A stretch of DNA of 64,000 nucleotides. It comes from Smallanthus sonchifolius (lineage: Eukaryota > Streptophyta > Magnoliopsida > Asterales > Asteraceae). The stretch is taken from assembly GCA_023525975.1 (NCBI GenBank), contig CM042042.1:48061880-48125879 (forward strand), in the 5' to 3' direction. The notes beneath the pieces are model-generated. The model ran no database searches. It was given only the letters and a program-made list of their open reading frames with translations, and was not told where the DNA came from. A program made the translations under genes and the position numbers. This document shows, in pieces, positions 34,288 to 46,864 of this stretch. Within the stretch, counting starts at the first letter, position 1, and every line of letters begins with the position of its first letter.

Positions 34288-35943
34288 TGATGTCGTCCAG
34301 ACGGGCTATAAAAACTATCAAATAAAACCTAATCTAGACTCTCTAGCTTTAAATTTATAAAACCTAGACTCGACCTAAAACTAGACCACACAACCGGCAA
34401 GTGTACCGATCAATGCAATATAGCCTAACGAAGTCCGGATATCGAACCCAAAAGACACTGAATAACTAAATTAGACTCTAACTAGGACTTAATATGATTA
34501 ATTGATTGGGGGGGTTTACTACACTGAAGATTAACTAAGAATGCAATAAACTAAGGACAATTCAGGCTATCAAGAGTAAACTAAAGATGAAATCAAGAAT
34601 GGAGAAGTCACTACCTAGGTCGGAATCCTATGTGTAAAGCTCAACTTCTATCGGTTTTGGAACTAGGTTGGATCTGGGTTTCTAAAGATATAACACCTAA
34701 AAGATATCTAGTGGATTCCCGATCACTCTCGGTCTCGGGATGTGACCAGAAGACAACCTAAGGATATTAACTCACCAGATGATCGGATCACCTCTCGGGT
34801 ATTTCCTACTATGACAAGTACCCTAATAAACGGATTACCTCTCAGTCTCACCGCTTACCATACACTCAAGGAATGCATGGGGTAGTTCTAGAATGGATAC
34901 TATGATTCGGATAGCAACTATCACTAGACATCTAATACCAACTTCCTCTCAGACAGCTGACACTCGGATTCCTAATGACGAAGACTAAACGACTAATTCT
35001 CACCTCTCGGGTATTGAACTAGGACACACATTCACTTCTAATCAGTAATTAACTAGGTTTTCTATGGCTACTACGTCTAGACACCACTCTAACTCACAAA
35101 CCCTAAAGTCTATGAACCAGAAACGAAGATCAAACTGGCAGACAACCACAATCAACGCAGAAAAGCATAATCAACCACATAATCAGAATTAAACATGCAC
35201 TAACATCACACATAAACAAACTCAAACCTTTACTAAATCATAAATCCAACATTCAAATCCAAAAACCGAATAAAAATCGAAACTTTAACACATAATCATC
35301 ATATTGACCTAGGTAGATCAATGATCTAGCCTAGAATCATACTAAAAACATCAACACAGAAGTAAATAGCAAGATCCATAGGTTCAAAACACAAAATCAA
35401 AGATAAAGTTTGAATCTTTAAACCCTAGAATGCAACTACACAAACCCGGAATCCAAAAGCTTCAATCTTCAGCTTCAATTGACTTCCAAGCTCAAAATCG
35501 CCTCTTTTTCTTCCCTGGAACGGCTTAGAATCGAACTCTTTCATAATGGCCGTTTTAATCTTTTTAATTTAGAAAATTAGGGTTTTGCGGAAAACGGCCC
35601 TCTCGCGTACCGCGAGAGAATGTTGACTGGATCCTCGCGTACCGCGAGGACCAAAATAGTCGGGCGGATTCCTGGAGTTTCCCGCGTACCGCGAGAAATA
35701 TTACACTCGTCTCTCGCGTACCGCGAGAGACCTAAATTTCAGAAAATTGTCTTTTGATCTTTGGACTTTTCCGGGCTTCGTTTCTTTGCTCGTTTTCTTC
35801 ACGTATTCTTCATTAATATTCCCAAGCTCCTACAAATAAGACCAACGACTCAAATGTACATAAAATTGACTCAAAACTAATATAAAACTACTTAGAACAC
35901 ATTAAAACAAAGGAATAAAGACGTGTGCTTTCGCACCCTATCA
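34288..35943 (-). repeat. 3' LTR of the Athila-like element
   Basis: TGATGTCG to CCCTATCA. I noticed only two differences from the 5' LTR (41205-42860): g/a near 34346 against 41263, and t/c near 35787 against 42704. This implies recent insertion. It contains four copies of a CGCG-TAC-CGCG palindrome at 35600-35731. Confidence 0.95.
35600..35731. repeat. CGCG-TAC-CGCG palindrome array in the LTR, x 4
   Basis: CTCTCGCG-TAC-CGCGAGAG (35600-35618), TCCTCGCG-TAC-CGCGAGGA (35632-35650), CCGCGTACCGCGAGA near 35683, and GTCTCTCGCG-TAC-CGCGAGAGAC (35709-35731). The arm bases next to the core change on both sides together in units 1, 2 and 4. The copy in the other LTR is at 42517-42648. Confidence 0.95.
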
Positions 35944-35957
35944 AATATCCCCACACT
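35944..35957 (-). promoter_or_regulatory. Polypurine tract of the Athila-like element
   Basis: The minus strand reads AAGTGTGGGGATATTT before the 3' LTR. It is purine-rich and in the expected place, though short. Confidence 0.55.
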
Positions 35958-38023
35958 TAACCTTTTTTCGTCCTCGAAAAATCTGCAAATGGAATCATAA
36001 CTGGCATCTAACTCAACAAACATAAATTTCAATTTTCAAAACATACTCACGTGTTAAAAAGCAACAATTAGTATTTCTGTCCGATTAAACCCAAGCACTA
36101 ACTTTCAAGCCCCCGTTACGTGTTCTAAATCCATTTTATACAACATATCAATCAATCTATGTGACTCACACTTAGAAGTTACAGCTCTACCTAATCCCGT
36201 CTCAAGGTCATGTTTAGGCACGGATTAAACCATATAGATTTACCCTACCACGTTAAACTACTATTTACAGGTTTTTAGAAATCAGATGAAATCATGAATG
36301 AATGGATGATAATGAGCATAATAAGCAAAAGAACTTTCGTCTAGAGGTGTTTCAACCAAGTCACTATCCCGGAGGGTAACACATAGACTACATTCTATCA
36401 ATGAAGCACATAAATCTTACTTAGGGGTGTATCCTCCAAGTCGCTATCCCAGAGGGAAACACATAAGCAAAACTCAGTATAGCTCATAAATTATGGAATA
36501 ATATGGATTATGGAATGCGGGCGCCACCGAAACTCGGATTTATTCTCATAAAAAGAGAATGGTGTGCCATAAAAAATTTCAAAAACCTTTAAATTTTAAC
36601 TTAATCGTGGTACCTATCACCCTATATTGACAGTTTCAGTATTACCATTACTCTAAGATGAATACCCACAAGATATCATGATTTTATTCCGTGATTAATC
36701 CTAAATAACACAAACAGGATATTTAAGCTCTACTAGTTAGCTGGGTCTACCAAAACATCACTAATTAGACACGTTTTCAATTATTTAATCTTTTAAACTC
36801 ATAAATAGATCCAGTTCTACTATCATTTTCCAAATATATGCAATTATTTTCAAGAACATTTTTCAAATTTTTCAATTTTTTTTTTTTTTAATTTAATTTT
36901 TTTTTTTTGAATTTTTAAAGACACAACTAAACAAACTAGACACTCACATCCCCACACTTGAAAGACACATTGTCCTCAATGTGAAGCAAAACACAACTAA
37001 AAATAAAATGCAAAAATAAAAAAAAACAAAACAGAACAGGAAGCGACTTAGCTGGTAATGTAGATGCAATCTAGTATGCAGCTTCGTTCTTCCTTGTGTG
37101 TGCACCGTATAGCATTTCGGTCGCGGTTACACATCAGCTGTTGGGTTGCCTTTACAAGATAGTAATGGTGACCATCAATTCCGCCCGAATGGAGATTGAG
37201 TACGGGTGGAATGATAAACCTGCAAAATAAGACTAAACATACAAACCCACAGCATTAAACTGACTCAAATAAAATATAGAGACTAGACAGACTCAAGAAA
37301 ACTAAAAGACTCAAGATAGATAGATGCAGAGAAAACATACTCGACATGTTGCAAACACAAAGACATGAATACCACAGCAAGTTCGAACATCGGTCATAAA
37401 CGGTTTCTAGTTTCCCATGGTCACGGTGGTCGGATGGTGGTAGGTGGGTGAATTAATGTGATGGATGATGGTGGTTAAAGGTGATGCTTCATGGTAGTGG
37501 TGGTACGAAGGTAGGTGATGAATAGTGGTGGTGAGTGAAAACGGGGACAGAAACGGGTACGGGAAACCATGGGAAACAAAGGAAATAGGGTGACACCAGC
37601 AGTCCCTCGCGTACCGCGTAAGTCGAAGGTGATATTCTTCGCGTACCGCGAAGGCCAAAAAGTTAGGCCGGCCGAGACTTTTGTCTCTCGCGTACCGCGA
37701 GAGATCTTCCTCTCGTTCTTCGCGTACCGCGGGAGGGTGTCGTTAACAGAAAGTTTTGAAAAATTTTCAAGTTTTATACTTAGAATATTTTTTGTCATTT
37801 AAGAAAAAATTTTCACCCAACTTCCTTAAAACCTTGTCCCAAGGATAAAAACACATGTAACCATACCTGGGGCTTCATTCCCGACGATTTTCCTTACCGA
37901 ATCGAGCATGGATTCCTGCAAAACTTGACACAAACAAAACACAAACCGAAAAACAAAGAAAAAGACATGGACTCATACCAATGAACGCACACAAACTTTA
38001 CATCCCGGGCACTTGCCCAGGAC
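35958..38023 (-). other. Non-coding 3' internal region of the Athila-like element
   Basis: About 2 kb between the gag-protease stop and the 3' LTR, where full elements would continue into polymerase. No pol or env motif was found. It contains T-rich runs near 36870-36910 and a second palindrome array at 37604-37733. Open frames around 37400-37800 look incidental. Confidence 0.65.
37604..37733. repeat. Second CGCG-TAC-CGCG array, internal
   Basis: Four units with the same core as in the LTR: a unit near 37604, CTTCGCG-TAC-CGCGAAG (37637-37653), TCTCTCGCG-TAC-CGCGAGAGA (37684-37704), and a decayed unit near 37718-37733. Spacers differ from those in the LTR, so the word has been amplified twice in one element. 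Confidence 0.92.
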
Positions 38024-41000
38024 TCAAGCAAACCTATCAGGAGGCTTCTCCTTGATCCTAACCGGTACCGCCTTCATCCTTTGCGGCCTACCGGTTCTCC
38101 ACAGCCTCAGCAAACAACTACTCCTATCGCACCATGGATTTCTATCCTTCATCTCCTTCCACCACAACTTAAATCTACCCGGTCCGAAGATAATACGCAT
38201 TAAATAACCAAGTAGTTTGTCACTCCTCGATATCCCCACACTTGGGGTTAGCACTCTATCTACGTTGCCTAAGTCAATTAACTCTCGAGTCCTCTTACGA
38301 GGCGGCCTAGACCTAGGGGGTGACTCGATCTTTCTCCCCAAAGCACAAACAGTGGTGAAGATATGTAGGGGTTTAGGAATGGGCACTTCTAAAGGAATGA
38401 CCTCCACAATCTCACCAGGATCCTCGGGATCCTCAACAACCTCCACCAACTTCCCCACACTTGGGGTTTTGCCTATGACCTCTTCAAACTCTGCCATCAT
38501 CTCCAGCAAATCATCAGGCATCTCATCTCCATAATCGTCTGGCTCATCTAGCAATCCTTCTAACTCCAACGCCCAATCATATGGTTCTTCTATATTCGGG
38601 GCGGGTTCACCTACTTCTATCACCGGATCGGGGTCCCAATGGTGGTCTATGAAAGAGTCGAGCATGCACACGGAGTGGCTGTGCTCGCCAACATCCTTCC
38701 CGGACTCTACAGCATTGAATGTAAGGACCTCATCCCCCACACGAAGTGTGAGCTTCCCGTCAAAGACATCAATCATCGCCTTTGCGGTCCGTAGGAACGG
38801 GCGCCCTAAGATGAGTGGGACCTTGTCATCCACCTCCATATCTAGAATCACAAAATCCACGGGGAAAACAAAATTGCCCACTTTCACTAATAGATTTTCC
38901 ACTATTCCCCGTGGATACTTGACTGAGCGGTCAGCCAAGGAAATGCTCATGCGCGTTGGTTGTGGTTCACCTAGGTCCAGCTGCTTGTACAATGAATAGG
39001 GCATCAAATTGATGCTAGCACCTAGGTCGGCCAACGCGTGGTGTAATGGTAGGTTGCCCAACAAGCACGGGATCGTGAATCGACCCGAATCAGACAACTT
39101 TTCTGGCAAATGATTTTGCACCACTGCCGAGCACTGCTCACCAAGTGAGACTCCAGAGACCTCCTCAAGTTTCTTCTTGTTGGAAAGAAGGCCTTTTAAG
39201 AACTTGGCATATTTGGGCATATGCTGGAGGACCTCTACAAACGGGAGATTGACCTTGAGTTGTTTGAACATATCAAGGAAGTGACCGTATTCCTTAGCGT
39301 GTTTATGTGGCAACACACGTGTAGGATAAGGAATACGACTCAAGTCAATCTCGGGGGACTTCATCTCCACCCCCTTCTTCTTCTCCTGTGCCTTCTTGGT
39401 AGGCACCTCAACCACTATCTCCTCCTCCACCGGCTCTTCTTCTACTACTACCGGTGGGCTCTCATCCTCCTTCTCTATCATGCTCCTCGTCGAAACAGCA
39501 TTCGACTCGGTCTCTTTTAGCATCCTAGCGTCGATTTCAGCAAATCGAGCTTCCCAGTCAATCTTGTTCACCTCCTCCACCGAGGGAATATTATGCTCCT
39601 TAGAGTGGGGGTCAACCTCTTCAACCACTTTACTCTCCACACTCTCTATAGACACGGCCATCACTGAAGCGTTCGGGCCCGTAGAAGGGCTTCCTTGTCT
39701 ATCATGTATGCTCCTAGCAATGTCTCCTACCGTGCGTTGCAAATCCTGGAACGCCGATTGCTGATTCTTCATCAAAGTGTCATGGCTATCCAGTCTTAGC
39801 CGAGCATCCTTGTTATTCTGCACCAGCTGGGCAAGCAACTGTGTCTGAGTCTCCATCATCTCCTCAATCCTTCGTGACCCAACAGTGCTCCCAGAACTCG
39901 CTCCTTCTTCTGCTCCTCCATACTGTTGCTGACGACCAGTGAATCCAGATCTCCATCCCGAACCAAAAGTATTAGAATTGTTGTAATTTCGGTTCTGGTA
40001 TTGGTTGCCAGCATAGCTCACATGCTCTTGATTATTTACCGGGCAATCTCGGGTGTCGTGTCCTCCCCTGCACACCTGACACCTCAAAGCACTGAGCTTG
40101 AGCTCCTTTATCTCATTCGCCATCGAGGCGAGGGCAGCAGCCACGCTAGTATCAGGAGTGACCTGATGCACACCTCTAGGAGAAGAGGCGTGTGACCTAG
40201 CAGTAGGGATGGAATCCCTAACAGAACGTGGGTGCTGCTGCTCGGCTTGAGCGAAGCTCTCGAACATATCCTCGCACTCCTCAGGCTCGAGTCTATCCAT
40301 GATATGGCCTCCTGCAGCTGTGTTGAACATTTGCTGCGTCTCGAAGGTGAGGCCATTATAGAACTTCTCCACTAGTGCCCAGTCGGGGAGACCGTGCTGG
40401 GGACATCGGCTCAACAGCGCGTTGAACCGCTCCCAGGCCATGTGGTAAGGTTCGTCGGGATCCATCCGAAACGAATGGATCTGGTCCCGAAGGCGAGCGG
40501 CCCTGGAAGGTGGAAAGTATTTCTTGAAGAACTTGGCTTCGAGATCCTCCCATGTGGTGATAGAATTGTCGGGAAGAGTGTCGAGCCAAGTAGATGCACG
40601 CCCAGAAAGGGAGAATGGAAAAAGACGCAAGTAGATTGCGTCCTTAGATACACCCGTGATATTAAATGTATCACATATCCGCGCGAAGCGGGACAAATGT
40701 CCGGGTGCATCCTCATCCTCGAGGCCATGGAATTGAGTGGCATGAGTGATCGTACTCATGACATGTGATGGGATCTGCCAAGAATTGGTGTTCGGTATAG
40801 TGGGGCGTGTGATCGAAGATCTCGCGCCCGTGACCCCCTCACTGGCCCTCTGGTGTACTGTACGCCTCGCTGGAGGATCAGCGTCGCCCATGATAGAAAT
40901 TGGAACTGGGCTAGTAGAACGTACCTTAGATTTAACCAGCTCCTCTAAACGCTCCCGAAAGTCGCGGGTGCGCTCGTGAAGCTCTCGTTCGGGCTCTTGA

Positions 41001-41044
41001 AAAGATGCAAAAGATGGTGATCCTTGCGAACGAGTATTGGGCAT
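38024..41044 (-). CDS. Athila-like gag-protease polyprotein, intact
   Basis: Gag packages element RNA and the aspartic protease matures the polyprotein. I prefer the ATG at 41044 (MPNTRSQG), giving 1006 codons; an upstream ATG at 41098 would add 18 hydrophobic residues. The retrotransposon gag domain covers about residues 100-270 (FSLSGRASTWLDTLP, FKKYFPPSR). A zinc knuckle CQVCRGGHDTRDC lies near residue 345. The protease has ADLGASINLMPYSLYK and PLILGRPFLRTAKAMIDV near residues 690-780. The tail after about residue 950 has no domain I know. No stop interrupts it, which is notable in an element without polymerase. Confidence 0.92.
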   Translation of the reverse strand: MPNTRSQGSPSFASFQEPERELHERTRDFRERLEELVKSKVRSTSPVPISIMGDADPPARRTVHQRASEGVTGARSSITRPTIPNTNSWQIPSHVMSTITHATQFHGLEDEDAPGHLSRFARICDTFNITGVSKDAIYLRLFPFSLSGRASTWLDTLPDNSITTWEDLEAKFFKKYFPPSRAARLRDQIHSFRMDPDEPYHMAWERFNALLSRCPQHGLPDWALVEKFYNGLTFETQQMFNTAAGGHIMDRLEPEECEDMFESFAQAEQQHPRSVRDSIPTARSHASSPRGVHQVTPDTSVAAALASMANEIKELKLSALRCQVCRGGHDTRDCPVNNQEHVSYAGNQYQNRNYNNSNTFGSGWRSGFTGRQQQYGGAEEGASSGSTVGSRRIEEMMETQTQLLAQLVQNNKDARLRLDSHDTLMKNQQSAFQDLQRTVGDIARSIHDRQGSPSTGPNASVMAVSIESVESKVVEEVDPHSKEHNIPSVEEVNKIDWEARFAEIDARMLKETESNAVSTRSMIEKEDESPPVVVEEEPVEEEIVVEVPTKKAQEKKKGVEMKSPEIDLSRIPYPTRVLPHKHAKEYGHFLDMFKQLKVNLPFVEVLQHMPKYAKFLKGLLSNKKKLEEVSGVSLGEQCSAVVQNHLPEKLSDSGRFTIPCLLGNLPLHHALADLGASINLMPYSLYKQLDLGEPQPTRMSISLADRSVKYPRGIVENLLVKVGNFVFPVDFVILDMEVDDKVPLILGRPFLRTAKAMIDVFDGKLTLRVGDEVLTFNAVESGKDVGEHSHSVCMLDSFIDHHWDPDPVIEVGEPAPNIEEPYDWALELEGLLDEPDDYGDEMPDDLLEMMAEFEEVIGKTPSVGKLVEVVEDPEDPGEIVEVIPLEVPIPKPLHIFTTVCALGRKIESPPRSRPPRKRTRELIDLGNVDRVLTPSVGISRSDKLLGYLMRIIFGPGRFKLWWKEMKDRNPWCDRSSCLLRLWRTGRPQRMKAVPVRIKEKPPDRFA

Positions 41045-41180
41045 AAACAGAAAGACTCTAAGAAGGAAACAGAATAAAGACTCACAAGTAGCACACAAGA
41101 CTCAAAAGAAAACAAAAGACTCAAATAAACCAAAAATCAATCAAAGAACTAGTCAAAGCTAATATTGCTATTGCCAAGTG

Positions 41181-41198
41181 TCCCCGGCAACGGCGCCA
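41181..41198 (-). promoter_or_regulatory. Primer-binding site, tRNA-Asp
   Basis: The plus strand tccccggcaacggcgcca equals the 3' end of plant tRNA-Asp including CCA, so the minus-strand genome pairs with that tRNA over 18 bases. It lies six bases from the 5' LTR. Athila-group elements commonly use this primer. Confidence 0.9.
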
Positions 41199-41204
41199 AA
41201 AACT

Positions 41205-42860
41205 TGATGTCGTCCAGACGGGCTATAAAAACTATCAAATAAAACCTAATCTAGACTCTCTAACTTTAAATTTATAAAACCTAGACTCGACCTAAAACTA
41301 GACCACACAACCGGCAAGTGTACCGATCAATGCAATATAGCCTAACGAAGTCCGGATATCGAACCCAAAAGACACTGAATAACTAAATTAGACTCTAACT
41401 AGGACTTAATATGATTAATTGATTGGGGGGGTTTACTACACTGAAGATTAACTAAGAATGCAATAAACTAAGGACAATTCAGGCTATCAAGAGTAAACTA
41501 AAGATGAAATCAAGAATGGAGAAGTCACTACCTAGGTCGGAATCCTATGTGTAAAGCTCAACTTCTATCGGTTTTGGAACTAGGTTGGATCTGGGTTTCT
41601 AAAGATATAACACCTAAAAGATATCTAGTGGATTCCCGATCACTCTCGGTCTCGGGATGTGACCAGAAGACAACCTAAGGATATTAACTCACCAGATGAT
41701 CGGATCACCTCTCGGGTATTTCCTACTATGACAAGTACCCTAATAAACGGATTACCTCTCAGTCTCACCGCTTACCATACACTCAAGGAATGCATGGGGT
41801 AGTTCTAGAATGGATACTATGATTCGGATAGCAACTATCACTAGACATCTAATACCAACTTCCTCTCAGACAGCTGACACTCGGATTCCTAATGACGAAG
41901 ACTAAACGACTAATTCTCACCTCTCGGGTATTGAACTAGGACACACATTCACTTCTAATCAGTAATTAACTAGGTTTTCTATGGCTACTACGTCTAGACA
42001 CCACTCTAACTCACAAACCCTAAAGTCTATGAACCAGAAACGAAGATCAAACTGGCAGACAACCACAATCAACGCAGAAAAGCATAATCAACCACATAAT
42101 CAGAATTAAACATGCACTAACATCACACATAAACAAACTCAAACCTTTACTAAATCATAAATCCAACATTCAAATCCAAAAACCGAATAAAAATCGAAAC
42201 TTTAACACATAATCATCATATTGACCTAGGTAGATCAATGATCTAGCCTAGAATCATACTAAAAACATCAACACAGAAGTAAATAGCAAGATCCATAGGT
42301 TCAAAACACAAAATCAAAGATAAAGTTTGAATCTTTAAACCCTAGAATGCAACTACACAAACCCGGAATCCAAAAGCTTCAATCTTCAGCTTCAATTGAC
42401 TTCCAAGCTCAAAATCGCCTCTTTTTCTTCCCTGGAACGGCTTAGAATCGAACTCTTTCATAATGGCCGTTTTAATCTTTTTAATTTAGAAAATTAGGGT
42501 TTTGCGGAAAACGGCCCTCTCGCGTACCGCGAGAGAATGTTGACTGGATCCTCGCGTACCGCGAGGACCAAAATAGTCGGGCGGATTCCTGGAGTTTCCC
42601 GCGTACCGCGAGAAATATTACACTCGTCTCTCGCGTACCGCGAGAGACCTAAATTTCAGAAAATTGTCTTTTGATCTTTGGACTTTTCCGGGCTTCGTTT
42701 CTTCGCTCGTTTTCTTCACGTATTCTTCATTAATATTCCCAAGCTCCTACAAATAAGACCAACGACTCAAATGTACATAAAATTGACTCAAAACTAATAT
42801 AAAACTACTTAGAACACATTAAAACAAAGGAATAAAGACGTGTGCTTTCGCACCCTATCA
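41205..42860 (-). repeat. 5' LTR of the Athila-like element
   Basis: 1656 bp, a near-identical partner of 34288-35943. It carries the second LTR copy of the palindrome array at 42517-42648. Confidence 0.95.
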
Positions 42861-45800
42861 GGGGTTCTACATCTTCTCCCATACAACATTTCGTAAGGCG
42901 GCATGCCTATCGTCGTGTGATGACTATTGTTGTAGGAGAACTCGGCTAACGGCAGATGGCTGTCCCAACTGCCACCGAAGTCAATAATACAAGCACGGAG
43001 CATATCCTCCAAAGTCTGAATGGTTCTTTCGGACTGACCATCCGTTTGCGGGTGGTATGCCGTGCTGATATTCAGCCTCGTACCCATCGCCTCGTGAAAT
43101 CTTTTCCAGAACCTCGATGTGAATCGTGTGTCCCGGTCAGATACGATCGTCAAAGGCATCCCATGCCGCGCTACTACTTCGTTGATAAATACCTCTGCTA
43201 ACCTTTCCGACGAGAACGCCTCGCGAATAGGTAGGAAATGAGCACTCTTCGTTAAACGGTCCACAATTACCCAAATGGCGTCATGACCTTTAGCTGTGCG
43301 AGGAAGCTTAGTTATGAAGTCCATGGTAATGTGTTCCCACTTCCATTCTGGTATGTCAAGTGGTTGAATCTTTCCATACGGTTTCTGGTGTTCAGCCTTT
43401 ACTTGCGAGCAAGTCAAGCACTTGCTTACATACTTCGTCACATCACATTTCATTCCAGGCCACCAGTATTCCCTCCTCAGATCTTGGTACATTTTATTGG
43501 TACCGGGATGGATATAGTAACGAGACTTATGAGCCTCATCCAAGATTTTGCTCCTAAGTTCGCCACCTATAGGTATCCATATCCGTCCAAAACGTGTCCT
43601 AACACATAGGGTGTTATATTCTAATTTGTCCTGTTGGCCAACCATCCTTTCTTTCTTTATATTTTCTTCTTTAAGTGCCTCATCTTGAGCTCTTTCGATT
43701 TCGCTCATCACATCCGATGTTACCACCAACTGGCAAGCTTTCACTCTAATAGGAGTAGGCACATCCTTTCGGCTTAGAGCGTCAGCCACCACGTTTGCCT
43801 TTCCAGGATGGTACATTATTTCACAGTCATAGTCCTTCAGGAGTTCCAACCATCTCCTCTGCCTCATATTAAGCTCCTTTTGTTCGAAGAAGTACTTCAA
43901 ACTTTTGTGGTCGGAGTAAATAGTAAACTTTACCCCGTACAGGTAGTGCCTCCATATTTTCAATGCAAATACGACAGCAGCAAGTTCCAAATCGTGAGTC
44001 GGATAGTTGACTTCGTGAACTTTCAACTTCCGCGACGCATATGCAATCACTCTACCGCGTTGCATCAACACACACCCTAATCCCTGACCCCACGTGTCAG
44101 CGTATACCACCAGGTCTTCACTGCCCTCGGGAAGGGCCAAGACTGGAGCTTGAGTTAGCTTTTCCTTCAATTTCTTAAACGCCTCATCTTGGGTTGAACC
44201 CCATTCATACTTAACCTCCTTCCGAGTCAACTTTGTCAATGGCGAAGCTATTTTCGAGAAATCCTGGATGAATCTCCGATAGTAGTCCGCCAATCCTAAG
44301 AAACTGCGGATTTCAGTTGTCGTCTTAGGAGTGTCCCATTCACTTACCGTTACTATCTTTGCTGGGTCAACCATAATGCCGTTCGGGCCAATGACGTGAC
44401 CTAGGAATTGGACTTCCCTAAGCCAGAACGCGCATTTGGAGAACTTAGCATACAACTTCTCCTTCTTTAGAGCTTCCAACACTTCCTTTAAGTGACATGC
44501 GTGATCACCCTCATTCTTGGAGTAGATAAGGATATCATCGATGAACACGATTACCGATCGATCCAGCATCGGTCGACACACCCTATTCATTAAATCCATG
44601 AACGCTGCGGGGGCGTTTGTCAATCCGAAAGACATTACGCGGAACTCGAAATGTCCATAACGCGTGCGAAATGCAGTTTTCGGTATGTCTTCTTCCCTCA
44701 CCTTCAACTGATGGTACCCGGACCGAAGGTCGATTTTCGAAAACCAACTTGCGCCTTGCAACTGGTCGAACAGGTCATCGATCCTTGGTAAAGGGTACTT
44801 GTTCTTCACCGTTCGTTTATTCAACTCGCGATAATCGATACACATTCTCATCGAACCATCTTTCTTCTTTACAAACAATACCGGAGCACCCCACGGTGAG
44901 ATGCTCGGTTGGATAAATCCTTTCTCAAGTAACTCGTCTAGTTGGACCATAAGTTCCTTCATTTCCACTGGTGCTAGTCGATATGGAGCCTTAGCCACGG
45001 GCTGGGCATCTGGTACTAAGTCAATTCGGAACTCAATTTCTCTATCGCGTGGTATCCCAGGCAAATCCTCTGGAAACACCTCCGGGTACTCGCGTACCAC
45101 GGGTACATCGTCTAGTTCCTTCACTTCCTTACACTTATCAATTACATATACCAGATAAGCCTCGCATCCGCGCCTCAAATAATTCGTTGCCTTAATCATT
45201 GAGATGACATTTGGCATCGGGGCGTCACGATCTCCAAAAACCTCGACTTTGCTACCATCCGGAGCCTTGAGTCGGATTATCTTTCGTTTACATATGATTT
45301 GTGCTTCGTTGGCAGTTAACCAATCCATACCCAGCACGACATCGAACCCTCCCAAAACCATAACAAACAATCTGACAGGGAACCTATGACCTTCTATTTT
45401 TATTGTGGAGTTGTCAACTACATCGGTCACTCTCGCAATTCTACCCTCAGCGGTCTCTACGCTAAAGGCCCTTTCTAGCTTACTCACAGCATACTTCACT
45501 CTTTTACAAAAAGTCGCCGATATAAAACTCTTACTGGCGCCCGAATCAAATAACACAGAAACAAGAGTGTTGTCAAGGATGAACGTACCTGACGCCACAT
45601 CGGGATCCTTCCTAGCCTGATCCTGCGTCAGTGCGTACGCCAGCGTCTTCGCACGAGATCCCTCTCCCTTCTTTTCCGGGCCCTTTCCCTTCCCGGTTTC
45701 CCCCATCCTGGGCTTGGTACATTCTCGGCTCATATGGCCGAAATCCCCACAGTTGTAGCATTTGTAGCCTTGCGGGCATTCACGGGAGTAGTGCCCGGTC

Positions 45801-46864
45801 TTGCCACACTTAAAGCACAAGCTAGATCCCACTCTGCATTCACCTACATGCTCCCTTCCACACTTCTTACAAACAGTCGGCTCATCCACCCGAGCCCTCT
45901 TATCACGAGCCCCAAACATTTTACCCCCAGTTCGCTTGTTTGAGAAGCTCGGTCTCTTCTTTTGCTCTTCAACGGCAACAACATTCAGTGCCAGATCGTC
46001 AAATACTACGCCACTTAGCTCTACTGCCAAATCATAGGTAGTAGGGGCGTTCGCCTTAACATAGGTGCGGACCTGGTCCGGCAACCCTTGAATATAACAG
46101 GCAATCTTTCTCTCTTCTGTAGTGACAAGGTGTGGCACCAGATGTGCCAGTTCATTAAATCGGGTTGTGTATTGCCGGTGCGTCATGTTCCCGGCCTTCA
46201 AACCCAGAATTTCCCTTTCCACCTTCTCAATCTCGTTCCTTGGGCAGAAATTCTTAATCACTAAAGTTTTCAAGTCAGCCCACATCATTGCATCCACAAT
46301 CTCGCTCCCTTTTGCCTGACGTACACCTTCCCACCAGTGGGATGCTTCCTCCCTCAAGGAGTTAGCAGCAAATTTTACCACTTGATCCGTTCGGCACTCG
46401 CTCAGACGAATAGCAGCTTCCATACGGATCACCCAATCAAATGTAGCCACCGCGTCCTTCTTTCCAGTGAGTATCGGCGGGTCACATGCCTTAAAGGACT
46501 TAGAATCACATCCGCGAGCAGGCGGTGCATTGTCGGTCTCATTGTTCTGAGCACCAATTGCCGCGCTAGACCCACCCGCCCCATTGACCTGCTTCAACGC
46601 TTCAGCCAACAGACCTGGCAGAGAATTCTTCATCAATTCTGTGAATTCTCGAGCTATTGCTGCTCTCACTTCTGGTTCAAAAGTGAAAGGTTGCTCTTCA
46701 ACCTGTGTCTGCTCAGCTTCATGCACACTAACCGCCGGTTCAGTGTGAACACTTCCTTCTTCACTGTGTTCTTGGCGCGTAGGAATCCTGCCACGCCCAC
46801 CATTTCGACCGCCGGTACGACCACCGGTACGGCCACCACGCCTTCCGTTCCCTCTCCTTGCCAT
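42861..46864 (-). CDS. Tekay-like gag-pol, N-terminal 1334 codons
   Basis: Polyprotein for packaging, reverse transcription and integration. Gag lies at about residues 120-300 (FDWVIRMEAA, SHWWEG). Three zinc knuckles sit at residues 332-343 (short form), 350-363 and 369-382. The protease active site DSGA is at 440-443. Reverse transcriptase covers about 600-800 (CIDYRELNKRTVKNKYPLP, VIVFIDDILIYS), then RNase H (VVYADTWGQGLGCVL, THDLELAAVVFAL), the integrase zinc motif (HPGTNK...CLTC) and core (DRLTKSAHFLP, VSDRDTRFTS, TAYHPQTDGQSERT). The frame is uninterrupted until the Athila-like insertion cuts it at the end of the integrase core; the rest is at 33703-34282. It starts at the only suitable ATG. 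Confidence 0.95.

Larger units (their letters stand above)
34288..42860 (-). mobile_element. Athila-like gag-protease element lacking RT and integrase
   Basis: An 8573-bp LTR element with an exact GGGGT duplication (34283-34287 and 42861-42865), identical-length LTRs (1656 bp), a perfect tRNA-Asp primer-binding site and one long ORF for gag and protease. No reverse transcriptase, RNase H or integrase motif was found, so it needs enzymes from a partner. It interrupts the Tekay-like integrase. Confidence 0.93.
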
